A stretch of 64,000 bases of DNA. Origin: ECT2AJA-044 sp965658225 (GTDB lineage: Bacteria > Bacteroidota > Bacteroidia > Flavobacteriales > ECT2AJA-044). Shown piece by piece: positions 1 through 8,302 of the stretch. Numbering within the stretch: position 1 is the first letter of the stretch; each line of letters starts with the position of its first letter. Made by a program: the position numbers and the translations under genes. The DNA lies in the NCBI GenBank assembly GCA_965658225.1, contig CBFHRK010000002.1, positions 1 to 64,000 on the forward strand. The letters are read 5' to 3'. Under the pieces are notes generated by a model that was given only the letters and a program-made list of their open reading frames with translations, did no database searches and was not told the DNA's origin.

Positions 1-1189
1 CGCGAATTCCGGAAGAGTATTCGTAAAAGTAATTGTAGTCTTCATCGGCGTACTCCTCTTCGAATCCGACCGCTAGGTCGTAGTTCGAATAAGTAAACGT
101 GGTATTCGAAAATAGCCGGTCGCTCATGCGCCAGTTCCAGCGAAGAGCGGAGGTTAAATTCCCCCATCGGAGCGATGCGCGAAGCCGGTCGCCATCGCCG
201 TAGTTTTCGTTGTTATACGCCTTGTCATTTCCGAGGTAAGCGCTGGCAAAGATCCGGTGGTTCTTGTTAATTTTATGGTTGATTTTCGCGTTTACGTCGT
301 AAAAGTAGTAGCCGGCACTAATTCCTTCTGCCGCGATCAGCACAGGCTGAATAAGGGCGTCTATATAGGTCCGTCGGGCCGAAATCATGTAGGAGGTCGT
401 GTCTTTCTTAATAGGTCCTTGCACGGCGAACTTAGCGGCGATTAGACCCACGCTTAAATCTCCTTCAAATTCTTTCAAGTTTCCTTCTTTCATGCGTACA
501 TCAATGACCGATGATAACCGACCTCCATATCGAGCCGGAAAACCGCCTTTCATAATGGAAACACTGCTTATGGCATCGGGGTTAAAAACGCTGAAAAAGC
601 CGAATAAATGATTAGCGTTGTATACAGGAACTCCGTCGAGTAGAATTAAGTTTTGATCGGGCGAGCCCCCGCGAACGAAGAGTCCGCTTGTTCCTTCGCT
701 GCCCGATTGAATTCCGGGAAGTAATTGGGCCGTTTTTAGGATGTCACGCTCTCCCATAAACACAGGCAGTTTTTCAACGGCTTCCATGGGTAGGTCGATG
801 GTGCTCATTTGGGTATTTTCCTGAATGGCTGTTTCTCGGCGTTCCACGACTTCCACTTCCATCAGTTCCATTCCTTTCAACGAAACGTCGAGTTCTTGAT
901 TCTTGTTTAGCTCGATTTCGACGGTATAGGGCTCAAATCCGACAAAGGAATAGGTGAGCGTATAGGTGCCTTTTGGAAGGGTAAGACTGTAAAATCCGTA
1001 CGTGTTTGCGGAAGTTCCCTGCCTCCCGGCAGGATCGTACACCGAGGCACCAATGAGCGCCTCACCGCTGTAGCCATCGGTTACAGACCCACTAATGGTA
1101 TAGTTTTGCGCTTGAATACTCGTGTAAAGAACTAAAAGTATGACAAGCAAGAGTCCGTTTTTCATCGGGGTGATCGGGGTTCGTTTCAT
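1..1189 (-). CDS. TonB-dependent outer-membrane receptor, N-terminal part (runs off the window)
   Basis: About 396 residues are visible; the C-terminal barrel lies before position 1. A signal peptide (hydrophobic LLLVILLVLYTSIQA, cut near Q-N) is followed by a carboxypeptidase-like regulatory domain at about residues 30-110 (YTISGSVTDGYSGEALIGA) and a TonB plug domain (LLPGIQ, GLFVRGGSPDQNLILLDGVP, then GGFPARYGGRLSSV). That order is typical of Bacteroidota SusC/FecA-like receptors that take up ligands with TonB energy. The start at 1189 keeps positive residues before the hydrophobic core; an internal ATG at 1165 is the alternative. The ligand cannot be told. No SusD-like partner is in view, although it could lie outside the window. 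Two of the short hairpins described here lie in the gene and one in its leader. Confidence 0.9.
   Translation of the reverse strand, partial: MKRTPITPMKNGLLLVILLVLYTSIQAQNYTISGSVTDGYSGEALIGASVYDPAGRQGTSANTYGFYSLTLPKGTYTLTYSFVGFEPYTVEIELNKNQELDVSLKGMELMEVEVVERRETAIQENTQMSTIDLPMEAVEKLPVFMGERDILKTAQLLPGIQSGSEGTSGLFVRGGSPDQNLILLDGVPVYNANHLFGFFSVFNPDAISSVSIMKGGFPARYGGRLSSVIDVRMKEGNLKEFEGDLSVGLIAAKFAVQGPIKKDTTSYMISARRTYIDALIQPVLIAAEGISAGYYFYDVNAKINHKINKNHRIFASAYLGNDKAYNNENYGDGDRLRASLRWGNLTSALRWNWRMSDRLFSNTTFTYSNYDLAVGFEEEYADEDYNYFYEYSSGIR
67..80 (-). repeat. Short palindromic element 1
   Basis: Arms CGACC/GGTCG, loop TAGC, tail GATTC. Sense strand, inside the TonB receptor. Confidence 0.75.
1018..1033 (+). 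repeat. Short palindromic element 2
   Basis: Arms CTGCC/GGCAG (6 bp with the outer C-G pair), loop TCCC, tail GATCG. Antisense to the TonB receptor. Confidence 0.65.
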
Positions 1190-1197
1190 GGCATAAC

Positions 1198-1211
1198 GAC
1201 CGCTAGGGGTC
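1198..1211 (-). repeat. Short palindromic element 3 (divergent)
   Basis: Arms GACC/GGTC around CCTAGC. It lies just upstream of the TonB receptor start, and the GA tail is missing. Confidence 0.45.
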
Positions 1212-1252
1212 TTTTCTTTTAGTACGGATGAAAATTACCGAGGGTTTGCATC

Positions 1253-1294
1253 AAAAAAAAGGCCCGAAAATGAATAATCTCGGGCCTTTTTTTT
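1253..1294 (-). terminator. Rho-independent terminator after accD
   Basis: GGCCCGA pairs with TCGGGCC across a loop of about 14 nt, with A8 and T8 runs on the two sides. It sits directly after the accD stop and could stop transcription in both directions. Confidence 0.85.
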
Positions 1295-1308
1295 GATTGG
1301 TACTCTTG

Positions 1309-2151
1309 TCAGTTTTTCAGCATGCGGAGATATTGCGCTACTTTCATTTTCAATTCCTTCCGGTTGACAATAAAATCGAGGAACCCGTGTTCCAAAACGA
1401 ACTCAGAAGTCTGGAACCCTTCCGGTAAATCTTTTCCAATAGTTTCGCGAACCACACGCGGACCGGCAAATCCGATGAGGGCTCCTGGTTCTGCGATGTT
1501 TATATCGCCCAGCATAGCATATGAAGCGGTTACTCCACCCGTTGTAGGATCGGTCAGCAATGAAATATAGGCCAATCCGGCTTCGTCGAGTTCTGCAAGT
1601 TTTGCGGAAGTTTTAGCCAATTGCATCAGAGAAAAGGCGGCTTCCATCATTCGCGCTCCGCCCGATTTACTGATCATCATAAAAGGCATTTTATGCTTTA
1701 AACAGTAGTCGATGGCCCGCGCAATTTTTTCTCCAACTACCGAGCCCATAGAACCTCCAATGAAGCTAAAGTCCATGCAACAGATCACAATATCGTGTCC
1801 TTCAAGTGTACCCACACCAGTGCGAGCCGCGTCATTGAGTTTCGTTTTATCAATAGTTGCTTTGAGACGATCGGTATACGCCTTTGTATCGTGAAAATTT
1901 AGCGGGTCGGCCGATTTGAGGTCTGCATCTAACTCAGTGAATTGGCCGTCATCAAAAAGAATTTGAAAGTATTCTCTCGATCCAATGCGAACGTGGTAAT
2001 CGTCTTCAGGCGAAACATACATATTCGCCTTGAGCTCATCTGTATCAACAATTTTGCCGCTGGGCGTCTTGTACCAAAGTCCTTTCGGAGTATCCTTTTT
2101 CTCCTGGGTTGGAGTCGTAATACCTTTCTCTTTTCGTTGAAACCAAGTCAT
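1309..2151 (-). CDS. accD: Acetyl-CoA carboxylase carboxyltransferase subunit beta
   Basis: This 280-residue protein transfers carboxyl from carboxybiotin to acetyl-CoA with AccA, making malonyl-CoA for fatty acid synthesis in the cytoplasm. The carboxyltransferase core is clear (FIGGSMGSVVGEKIARAID, SKSGGARMMEAA, GGVTASYAMLGDINIAEPGA, GFAGPRVVRETIG). The usual four-cysteine zinc ribbon near the N-terminus is absent: the matching stretch reads GLWYKTPSGK and later MYVSPEDDYH, with no cysteine. From memory related Flavobacteriia share this, so it is a lineage trait rather than damage. The gene lies 12 bp after fbaB and is probably cotranscribed with it, ending at the strong hairpin downstream. 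Confidence 0.96.
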   Translation of the reverse strand: MTWFQRKEKGITTPTQEKKDTPKGLWYKTPSGKIVDTDELKANMYVSPEDDYHVRIGSREYFQILFDDGQFTELDADLKSADPLNFHDTKAYTDRLKATIDKTKLNDAARTGVGTLEGHDIVICCMDFSFIGGSMGSVVGEKIARAIDYCLKHKMPFMMISKSGGARMMEAAFSLMQLAKTSAKLAELDEAGLAYISLLTDPTTGGVTASYAMLGDINIAEPGALIGFAGPRVVRETIGKDLPEGFQTSEFVLEHGFLDFIVNRKELKMKVAQYLRMLKN

Positions 2152-2163
2152 ATCAAAATTTCT

Positions 2164-3219
2164 TTAGGCAATCGTAATTTCAGGAGCAAGGTAAACATCT
2201 TGAACGGTTTGAAGCAATTCCACTCCTTCGTTCATCGGGCGCTGGAATGCTTTACGACCTAGAATAAGGCCTTGACCACCTGCACGCTTATTAATTACGG
2301 CAGTTTCTATTGCGTCTTGTAGATCGTTTGACCCGCTTCCGCCTCCAGAATTGATAAGTCCTTGACGACCCATATAACAGTTAGCTACTTGGTAGCGCGT
2401 TAAATCAATGGGGTGATCTGTGGTTAATTCAGAATAAACCTTTCCGTGGGTTTTTCCGAACTTTAATGCAGTATACCCTCCATTGGTGGTAGGGAGTTTT
2501 TGTTTTATGATATCCGCCTGAATGGTCACACCCAAATGGTTCGCCTGACTTTGTAAATCGGCAGCGGTATGGTAATCATCTTCCGCTGTTTTGAAGGCGT
2601 TATTTCGGGTATAGCACCACAAAATTGTCGCCATTCCGAGTTCGTGAGCACGCTCAAACGCTTCCGAAACCTCCATCAATTGGCGGTCCATGTTATCACT
2701 ACCGAAATAAATGGTTGCACCCACGGCAACGGCACCCATATTCCATGCGTCTTCAACAGAGCCGTACATGATTTGATCAGCGCCGTTAGGGTAGCTGAGC
2801 AATTGGTTGTGGTTCAATTTAACGATGAAAGGAATTTTGTGTGCGTATTTTCTCGATACCGAGGCCAACACCCCAAAGGTTGAGGCAACGCCATTACATC
2901 CGGCTTCGATGGCCAGCTTAACAATGTTTTCGGAGTCGAAATAAATCGGGTTTGGCGCAAAAGAAGCTCCGGCCGAGTGTTCGATTCCTTGATCTACCGG
3001 TAAAATAGACATGTAACCTGTTCCTCCGAGGCGACCATTATCGTACAACGACTGAAGACTGCGCATGGTTTGGTTACTTCGGTTTCCGATGGAGAAAATG
3101 CGATCTACGAAATCGCCACCAGGAAGGTGCAGTGTGCTTTTGTCGAATGTTTTAGATTCGTGGTTGAGTAGGTAGTCTGCTTTGTCATCTAAGATGGAGA
3201 CAATTTTGTCGAAAGCCAT
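2164..3219 (-). CDS. fbaB: Class I fructose-bisphosphate aldolase (DhnA/FbaB type)
   Basis: A 351-residue cytoplasmic enzyme of glycolysis and gluconeogenesis that interconverts fructose 1,6-bisphosphate with the two triose phosphates. Family signs are GTGYMSILPVDQGIEHSAG near residue 68, FIVKLNHNQLLSYP, the barrel strand MGAVAVGATIYFGS and the phosphate-binding end SGGGSGSNDL then GGQGLILGRKAFQRP. The length fits the Bacteroidota form. A TACATTTG promoter element lies about 36 bp upstream. It leads a two-gene unit with accD, joining central carbon flow to fatty acid synthesis. I did not assign the Schiff-base lysine with certainty. Confidence 0.93.
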   Translation of the reverse strand: MAFDKIVSILDDKADYLLNHESKTFDKSTLHLPGGDFVDRIFSIGNRSNQTMRSLQSLYDNGRLGGTGYMSILPVDQGIEHSAGASFAPNPIYFDSENIVKLAIEAGCNGVASTFGVLASVSRKYAHKIPFIVKLNHNQLLSYPNGADQIMYGSVEDAWNMGAVAVGATIYFGSDNMDRQLMEVSEAFERAHELGMATILWCYTRNNAFKTAEDDYHTAADLQSQANHLGVTIQADIIKQKLPTTNGGYTALKFGKTHGKVYSELTTDHPIDLTRYQVANCYMGRQGLINSGGGSGSNDLQDAIETAVINKRAGGQGLILGRKAFQRPMNEGVELLQTVQDVYLAPEITIA

Positions 3220-3254
3220 AATAGGAAGGTTTAGGTATTAAACTGATAGAGGGC

Positions 3255-3262
3255 CAAATGTA
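3255..3262 (-). promoter_or_regulatory. -7 element of the fbaB-accD promoter
   Basis: TACATTTG on the minus strand matches the Bacteroidota sigma-A box TAnnTTTG. No clear TTG -33 box was seen. Confidence 0.6.
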
Positions 3263-3322
3263 CTAAATCTTTGGTGTAAGAAAGGTACTTTGGACACCGT
3301 CCGTAATTTCGAACTGTGCTGT

Positions 3323-5590
3323 TTAGAAGGGGTACCCAATTCCGAAGTTTAGCACGCCATCGCCAAGTCTTAAATCGTCAAAATTCCAGCGATTCCCTTC
3401 GGGCCGAGAAGGCCTTCTTAATTTGTAACCAGCATCTAGGCGGAAAACGAAAAAGCCAAAATCATAACGAATTCCGAATCCGGCCCCTACGGCCAACTCT
3501 TTGTAGAATCGATCGAAGCGAAATTCGGTGTCTTGAAGCCCAGGAGTGGGTTCTAAGGTCCAAATGTTTCCGACGTCGGTAAAAAGGGCACCTTTTAGGT
3601 TACCGAGCATACTGAAACGGTATTCGTAGGTGGCCATTATTTTTATATCACCTGTATTTACCGTTGCTTCTGGGTTCGACCGCCCCCCGGGACCTAAGGT
3701 ATAGGCGACCCATCCGCGGTTGTCATTCGCACCTCCAGCGAAGAATTGTTTTTCGAAAGGAACAACGTCGCTATTTCCGTAGGGATAAGCCATCCCGCCG
3801 TAGAGGCGGAAAACAAAACGACGCGAGTTCAACACGGGCTGATAATGGCGGAAATCGAGATCGAACTTAACGTATTGAGCAAAAGGATTTCCGAAAAGTT
3901 CATATTGACCATCGTCATTGGGCTCCCAGTTGGTTACGTTCGCGGCGGTATAGAGTAAGTTCCCAGCAAATTCAACATGCCCTCGGAAGAATTGATAATC
4001 TTTGTCGGATGCGATGAGGCTTTGATCGTTGTACAAAAAGGTATAGCCAATAGTCGGGATAAAAGCGTCGCGGAAACCCGTCCGAATTTTATTGCCATCG
4101 ATATTCGTTGAATCCCGGATATCGGTAAGCTTCACAAAATTTAAATCGATGAGCTCGAATATATGGGTTTTCGCCTTGGTTTCGTCGAAAGAATAGTGCA
4201 ATCCGAAGTTGAGGATGGAACGATTAAAATCGACGCGAATTTGATAATTATACGAGGCATTGATGTCTGTTTGCGGCTGGTATCTTTTCGGCATAAACCC
4301 TTCGGTGTTGAAGGGGAGTAGAAGGTAGGGTAAGCGCAAAGTAGCACCCACTCCAGCCTGAATAGTGTTGAAAACACCGGAGGATTCGGTACTTACCTGT
4401 TGTGCTTCAAGTGCACCGTTCAGCCTAATCTCAAGAATTTGCCCTCCTCCGAATATGTTCCGATTCCGATAAAAAACACTTCCTCCAGCTCCGAAATTTC
4501 CGGAGGAGTGTGTTCCCTCCACTTCGAGACCGAGCGATTGCTTTTTGAAAGGGCGCAAAAGCACATATGCGTCAAGGGCATGCCGTGTTGTATCGGTGTC
4601 GATAGGAACGAAGTCCATATTCACTCCACTGAATACTTTGAGATTAATAAGGTGCCGGTAGCTCTGTCGAACTTCCGAAAACTTATATAGGTCACCGCTC
4701 TCCAAAACCACGGCATCGGTTGCCAAACGCGGAGTGTATTTGAGTTTTTCATCGTACAAAAAGCGATAGCCCAAATAATTCGTGTCACGGTCGCGATTCA
4801 ATTCTCCGGGAACATAATCGTACACAATATTGATATCTCTCAAATGATAGCGCAGGTGTTTTATATAGGTAATTGAGTCACCCGTTTGAATGGGTTTGTT
4901 TTCAATGCCCATGGTTACGTTAACGACCCTTCCGGGCAAATTACTATCTACTTCGAAATAGATAAATTCCTTACTGAAATCATAAAAACCCCGTTCTTTA
5001 AAATAGTTGGCAAGGCGTTCCCGCTCATCATCGAGGGCTTGAGCATTGTATTGATCACCGGCCTGAATAGAGAGTTGATCCATTTGATTTTCAACCAGGA
5101 CTTCCAATTCTGGAGAATCCATTTGGTAGTCAATTTGGCGAATAAAATAGGGCTCTTTTTTTTCGACGTAGTAATGGACCTTAGCTCGTTTTCGATTGTT
5201 GCAAACTACCTCGTATTCTGCTTCGGCATTGAAATAACCTTGATTAAAATAGTAGAGTCGCAGCTGATCTGCGCTTTTTCGCAGCGCCGACGAATCAATA
5301 ACTGCAGGCGGTTCACCGAGTCCAGAAACCCAATGACCAAAGCCTTTTTCTGCTTCCGGATTACCGGCATTGTACAAGCTTAAATAAAAGGGATACCCTA
5401 AAATTCTCCGGTTTGGCTCGATCCGCAAGAAGTTGGATTCCTTCCCTTTTTTTAGCTTCAGGCTGTCTACCGTAATCTCGTTTTTCATCAGCATATGCTT
5501 GCCTTCCGGAACGTACTTCGTCGCCTTGCACGAGCTTAAAAAAGCAAGTGCCAGTGTGGTGAAAAGTAAAAGTCGAGCAGAGAGCTTCAA
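3323..5590 (-). CDS. tamL: TamL-like BamA-family outer-membrane lipoprotein
   Basis: 755 residues. The N-terminus is a lipoprotein signal with cysteine after LALAFLSS, followed by KATKYVPEGKHML, the opening typical of TamL, the lipidated BamA/TamA relative of Bacteroidota. POTRA-like repeats occupy roughly residues 35-330 (for example LRLYYFNQGYFNAEA and LANYFKERGFYDFSKEF). A surface-antigen barrel follows, with FFAGGANDNRGWVAY matching the conserved barrel loop, and the chain ends in aromatic GIGYPF. It probably helps insert or export outer-membrane proteins together with a TamB-like partner not in this window. It diverges from the RNA methyltransferase gene over 49 bp. Confidence 0.9.
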   Translation of the reverse strand: MKLSARLLLFTTLALAFLSSCKATKYVPEGKHMLMKNEITVDSLKLKKGKESNFLRIEPNRRILGYPFYLSLYNAGNPEAEKGFGHWVSGLGEPPAVIDSSALRKSADQLRLYYFNQGYFNAEAEYEVVCNNRKRAKVHYYVEKKEPYFIRQIDYQMDSPELEVLVENQMDQLSIQAGDQYNAQALDDERERLANYFKERGFYDFSKEFIYFEVDSNLPGRVVNVTMGIENKPIQTGDSITYIKHLRYHLRDINIVYDYVPGELNRDRDTNYLGYRFLYDEKLKYTPRLATDAVVLESGDLYKFSEVRQSYRHLINLKVFSGVNMDFVPIDTDTTRHALDAYVLLRPFKKQSLGLEVEGTHSSGNFGAGGSVFYRNRNIFGGGQILEIRLNGALEAQQVSTESSGVFNTIQAGVGATLRLPYLLLPFNTEGFMPKRYQPQTDINASYNYQIRVDFNRSILNFGLHYSFDETKAKTHIFELIDLNFVKLTDIRDSTNIDGNKIRTGFRDAFIPTIGYTFLYNDQSLIASDKDYQFFRGHVEFAGNLLYTAANVTNWEPNDDGQYELFGNPFAQYVKFDLDFRHYQPVLNSRRFVFRLYGGMAYPYGNSDVVPFEKQFFAGGANDNRGWVAYTLGPGGRSNPEATVNTGDIKIMATYEYRFSMLGNLKGALFTDVGNIWTLEPTPGLQDTEFRFDRFYKELAVGAGFGIRYDFGFFVFRLDAGYKLRRPSRPEGNRWNFDDLRLGDGVLNFGIGYPF

Positions 5591-5617
5591 AGGCGCGTTT
5601 TGGATTTGCTAACTTCG

Positions 5618-5625
5618 CAAAATTA
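5618..5625 (-). promoter_or_regulatory. -7 element of the tamL promoter
   Basis: TAATTTTG on the minus strand matches TAnnTTTG, 28 bp before the tamL start in the tamL/methyltransferase divergent region. Confidence 0.5.
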
Positions 5626-5639
5626 TCAATCATTCGGTC

Positions 5640-6368
5640 ATGCTGAGCCAAGCGCAAAAGAAATTCATTCGGTCACTGCAACAAAAGAAGTTTCGTTTGG
5701 CGCACAATAGGTTTGTGGCAGAGGGTCCGAAGGTTGTTCAAGAGCTTTTGCAATCACCCTTGCGGGTGGATGGCTTGTATGTCACCGAAAACTATGCCGA
5801 AGCATTTCCTCAGGCAGAACTCATTTCGCGAAAAGATTTGGATTCGATAAGCGGGTTTAAGGAACCGAATGGGGTAGTGGCCGTGGTGGAAATCCCGCCG
5901 AAGGCGGAAATGGATATTAGTGAACCCTTTGTGCTTGTGCTTGACAGTGTGCGCGACCCAGGTAATTTAGGCACTATTTTGCGGGTAGCGGAGTGGTTCG
6001 GATTAACACAATTAGTTCTTAGTCCGGATTGTGCAGATGCGTATAACCCGAAAGTGGTTCAATCGGCTATGGGAAGTCTTTTCCGCATGAACGTGGTAAC
6101 TGCTCACGTTCCGAGTGCATTGGAAGCGTTAAAACAAGGAGGATTTCAAGTAGCTGGGGCAGAAATGGATGGAACATCTGTTTCAAACTTTGAAAAACCC
6201 GATAAAATGGTCTTAGTGATGGGATCTGAATCGCACGGTATTTCTGGGGAAGTTCAAGACTTGCTTGATGTTTCACTGACCATTTCTAAAAGCAATCCGG
6301 CAACGCCCATCGACAGCTTAAACGTATCTATGGCAACCGGGATTCTGCTGAGCGCGTTAAAGGCCTAG
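5640..6368 (+). CDS. SpoU/TrmH-family RNA 2'-O-methyltransferase
   Basis: A 242-residue SPOUT methyltransferase using S-adenosylmethionine on rRNA or tRNA ribose. An N-terminal substrate-binding domain (KFRLAHNRFVAEGPKVVQELL) precedes the knotted catalytic domain with motif 1 RDPGNLGTILR, motif 2 VLVMGSESHGIS and motif 3 PIDSLNVSMATGILL. It resembles the RlmB/TrmH-like proteins often next to the surface-antigen gene in Flavobacteriia. The exact target nucleotide cannot be read from the sequence. The gene is divergent from tamL. Confidence 0.9.
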   Translation: MLSQAQKKFIRSLQQKKFRLAHNRFVAEGPKVVQELLQSPLRVDGLYVTENYAEAFPQAELISRKDLDSISGFKEPNGVVAVVEIPPKAEMDISEPFVLVLDSVRDPGNLGTILRVAEWFGLTQLVLSPDCADAYNPKVVQSAMGSLFRMNVVTAHVPSALEALKQGGFQVAGAEMDGTSVSNFEKPDKMVLVMGSESHGISGEVQDLLDVSLTISKSNPATPIDSLNVSMATGILLSALKA

Positions 6369-6490
6369 TTTTAATTCAAGGCCGTATTTCATTGCCTTTT
6401 CAAGCAAGGGAAGAACCCACCGAGGGAGGATCTCCGACTAGGTAACGACTAGCGTGCAATAGCTGTGATAAATAAAATAAAGGATCAGGA

Positions 6491-6550
6491 TTAGTTTGCC
6501 AAAAGATAGGCCAAAAGAATAATTCCGGAAAGAACGAGTATCTTTTTCAT
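6491..6550 (-). CDS. Possible 19-residue single-span membrane peptide
   Basis: An ATG-initiated frame encodes MKKILVLSGIILLAYLLAN and then TAA. Two lysines precede an uninterrupted hydrophobic stretch, as in small bacterial membrane proteins. It starts 32 bp after the EamA transporter stop on the same strand and could be its last operon member. At this length chance is a real alternative; only the composition supports it. The remaining bases between 6369 and 6490 show nothing convincing. Confidence 0.35.
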   Translation of the reverse strand: MKKILVLSGIILLAYLLAN

Positions 6551-6582
6551 AGGGAATGTTTTAGGGTCGGCAAATATAGTAC

Positions 6583-7455
6583 TTATGCCTTTTTCTTCGA
6601 AATGATGTTCAAAACCACTCCGGAAAGAATTAATGCAATCCCTAAAATAGAGCCCCAGGAGTACACTTCACCAAAGAAAAAGAATCCATAGCCAATTGCG
6701 TATAAGGCGCCCAAGTACTTCAAGGTGGTTACTTTATTGGCTTTCTCGGCTTGAAGTGCTTTCGTCATATATACCTGACCCACTTGAGTGAATAAGCCCA
6801 TTCCCAATAAAATAATCCAGTCGATTCCAGTGGGCATAACCCAATTGAATAGACTAATTATGGCCATAATGGGTGTGGCAATTAAAGGGAAGTAGAATAC
6901 GACCACTACAGGGTGATCGGTATCTTTTACTTTACGAATACAGTTGTATGCGAGTCCGGCAAAAAAGGCGCTTCCAATTCCCAGAAAAACGAAGAAGGTA
7001 TCAATGCGGGGGTCGAATCCTTTAAGTACAAAAACGCCTATGAGCGCCAATCCGAAAAAGAACCACTGCGCTGGTGCCATAGGTTCTTTCAAAATGAAAA
7101 TAGCCATGATAGCGGTAAAGAGGGGCGACAAGTACTGTAATGTTACCGCTGAAGCCAGGGGCATGTTTTGCAGGGTGTAAAAGAACATACTCAGGGCGGT
7201 TATGCCAAATAGTCCGCGCAGAACGAGCCAAACCTTGTTGTTTCCCCACGGAGAAACGCCAATTCTTTTTAAGTATACGAGTGAAATACTGAGCGAGATA
7301 ATACTTCTAAAAAGTACCAGTTCGGTAGCGGGTAGGTGCGGTAAAAACTTAACGCAGAGTTGCATTAGGCTGAATGCAAAAGTGCTCAGCAGCATGAATC
7401 GCACTCCGGCCGGCAGGGTCATAATCCGCCCGACTAGGGCGTTGTTAGAAGTCAT
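6583..7455 (-). CDS. EamA/DMT-family transporter
   Basis: 290 residues with about ten hydrophobic spans in two repeated halves, the EamA (drug/metabolite transporter) plan. Examples are FMLLSTFAFSLMQLCVKFL at the start, LASAVTLQYLSPLFTAIMAI closing the first half and VTTLKYLGALYAIGYGFFFF in the second. It acts in the inner membrane; substrates of this family are diverse and none can be named. Its start overlaps the end of the preceding barrel gene by 11 bp, so it is the tail of the ubiE-porT-barrel operon. A palindromic element lies in its first ten codons. Confidence 0.88.
   Translation of the reverse strand: MTSNNALVGRIMTLPAGVRFMLLSTFAFSLMQLCVKFLPHLPATELVLFRSIISLSISLVYLKRIGVSPWGNNKVWLVLRGLFGITALSMFFYTLQNMPLASAVTLQYLSPLFTAIMAIFILKEPMAPAQWFFFGLALIGVFVLKGFDPRIDTFFVFLGIGSAFFAGLAYNCIRKVKDTDHPVVVVFYFPLIATPIMAIISLFNWVMPTGIDWIILLGMGLFTQVGQVYMTKALQAEKANKVTTLKYLGALYAIGYGFFFFGEVYSWGSILGIALILSGVVLNIISKKKA
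7427..7441 (-). repeat. Short palindromic element 4
   Basis: Arms CGCCC/GGGCG, loop TAGTC (5 nt), tail GATTA. Sense strand, near the start of the EamA gene. Confidence 0.6.
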
Positions 7456-8302
7456 AGTAAACCAACCTCAAAAAGGGGGCGCTGTTCCAGTTGCGCTCTT
7501 CGTAATTACCCACACGTACTTGAGTATTGTAGAGGTTCCAGCCGATATCTGCTGAAAAGCTGGCGTTCAATCGAAACTTCAGACCGGGGGCAATCATTCC
7601 TCCAATGCCCATTCCACCTTGGTTTTCGTTTACAAAGCCATTAATTCCGTTGTTCATGATGGTATATTGACGGCCTTGTATGCGCACTATGTTCGTTTCA
7701 ACATCTGTATATAGGAAATCGACACCGGCGCTAATAAAGGGTTGTATTGGACCGTCATTTTTCAAAACGTAAGTGAGTCCTACATCTACGTGAACTCGGC
7801 TTTCTTCGCCCCAAATTTCTTCGAGGTATAACACGGGCTCTGTTGCTCCACCGGTGGCTTCGGCTACTTCTGTGGTGACGAATCCGCCAGAAACCAATTG
7901 GGCGGTATTAAAGTCAAGGAATACGCCCAGCTCTTCTTTCCAAAAGTACTGAAGATTCACCCCAAACATCATGGTCATATCGTACCGCATGTCGAGTGGA
8001 ATTTCCCGAAAGGTCCATGGATTACCGTTGTATAAATCGCGAATTTCACCGTCGATATCGGGATTGTTTTGGAGTCGCATGATGGAGTTGGCTCCGTTTG
8101 GATCGCCGTTGTAGTAGCTGGCGGTAGCATCGTTGGCAAAATAGATCCCGATATTGATGGCGTAACTCATCCCGAGATGGGAAAGTGGAATTTCTTCTTG
8201 ATTCTGCTGTTGTGCGTCTTCCTCCTCTGTATTCCAATCGATTTGCGCAGAGCTATGGAGCCCAATGCAAAGGAGAACGAAAAGGGAGAGCGTTTTTTTC
8301 AT
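7445..8302 (-). CDS. Outer-membrane beta-barrel protein of unknown function
   Basis: 285 residues. A signal peptide (MKKTLSLFVLLCIGLHSSAQ) precedes an acidic, glutamine-rich linker (EEEDAQQQNQEE) and alternating strands such as HVDVGLTYVL, PFISAGVDFLY and SADIGWNLY, ending with LRLVYYDF, an aromatic barrel end. It looks like a small outer-membrane barrel. It sits between porT and the EamA transporter with overlapping ends (stop/start TAATG with porT), so it is translated from the same message. Its place after porT is suggestive, but no function is known to me. Confidence 0.75.
   Translation of the reverse strand: MKKTLSLFVLLCIGLHSSAQIDWNTEEEDAQQQNQEEIPLSHLGMSYAINIGIYFANDATASYYNGDPNGANSIMRLQNNPDIDGEIRDLYNGNPWTFREIPLDMRYDMTMMFGVNLQYFWKEELGVFLDFNTAQLVSGGFVTTEVAEATGGATEPVLYLEEIWGEESRVHVDVGLTYVLKNDGPIQPFISAGVDFLYTDVETNIVRIQGRQYTIMNNGINGFVNENQGGMGIGGMIAPGLKFRLNASFSADIGWNLYNTQVRVGNYEERNWNSAPFLRLVYYDF

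Noticed and set aside
4886..5383. A 165-residue plus-strand frame opposite tamL
   Set aside because: It lies wholly within a clear BamA-family gene, with no known domain and no promoter.
6369..6490. A terminator after the RNA methyltransferase (AAGGC/GCCTT at 6378-6398)
   Set aside because: Only five pairs around an 11-nt loop with a short T run; too weak to call.
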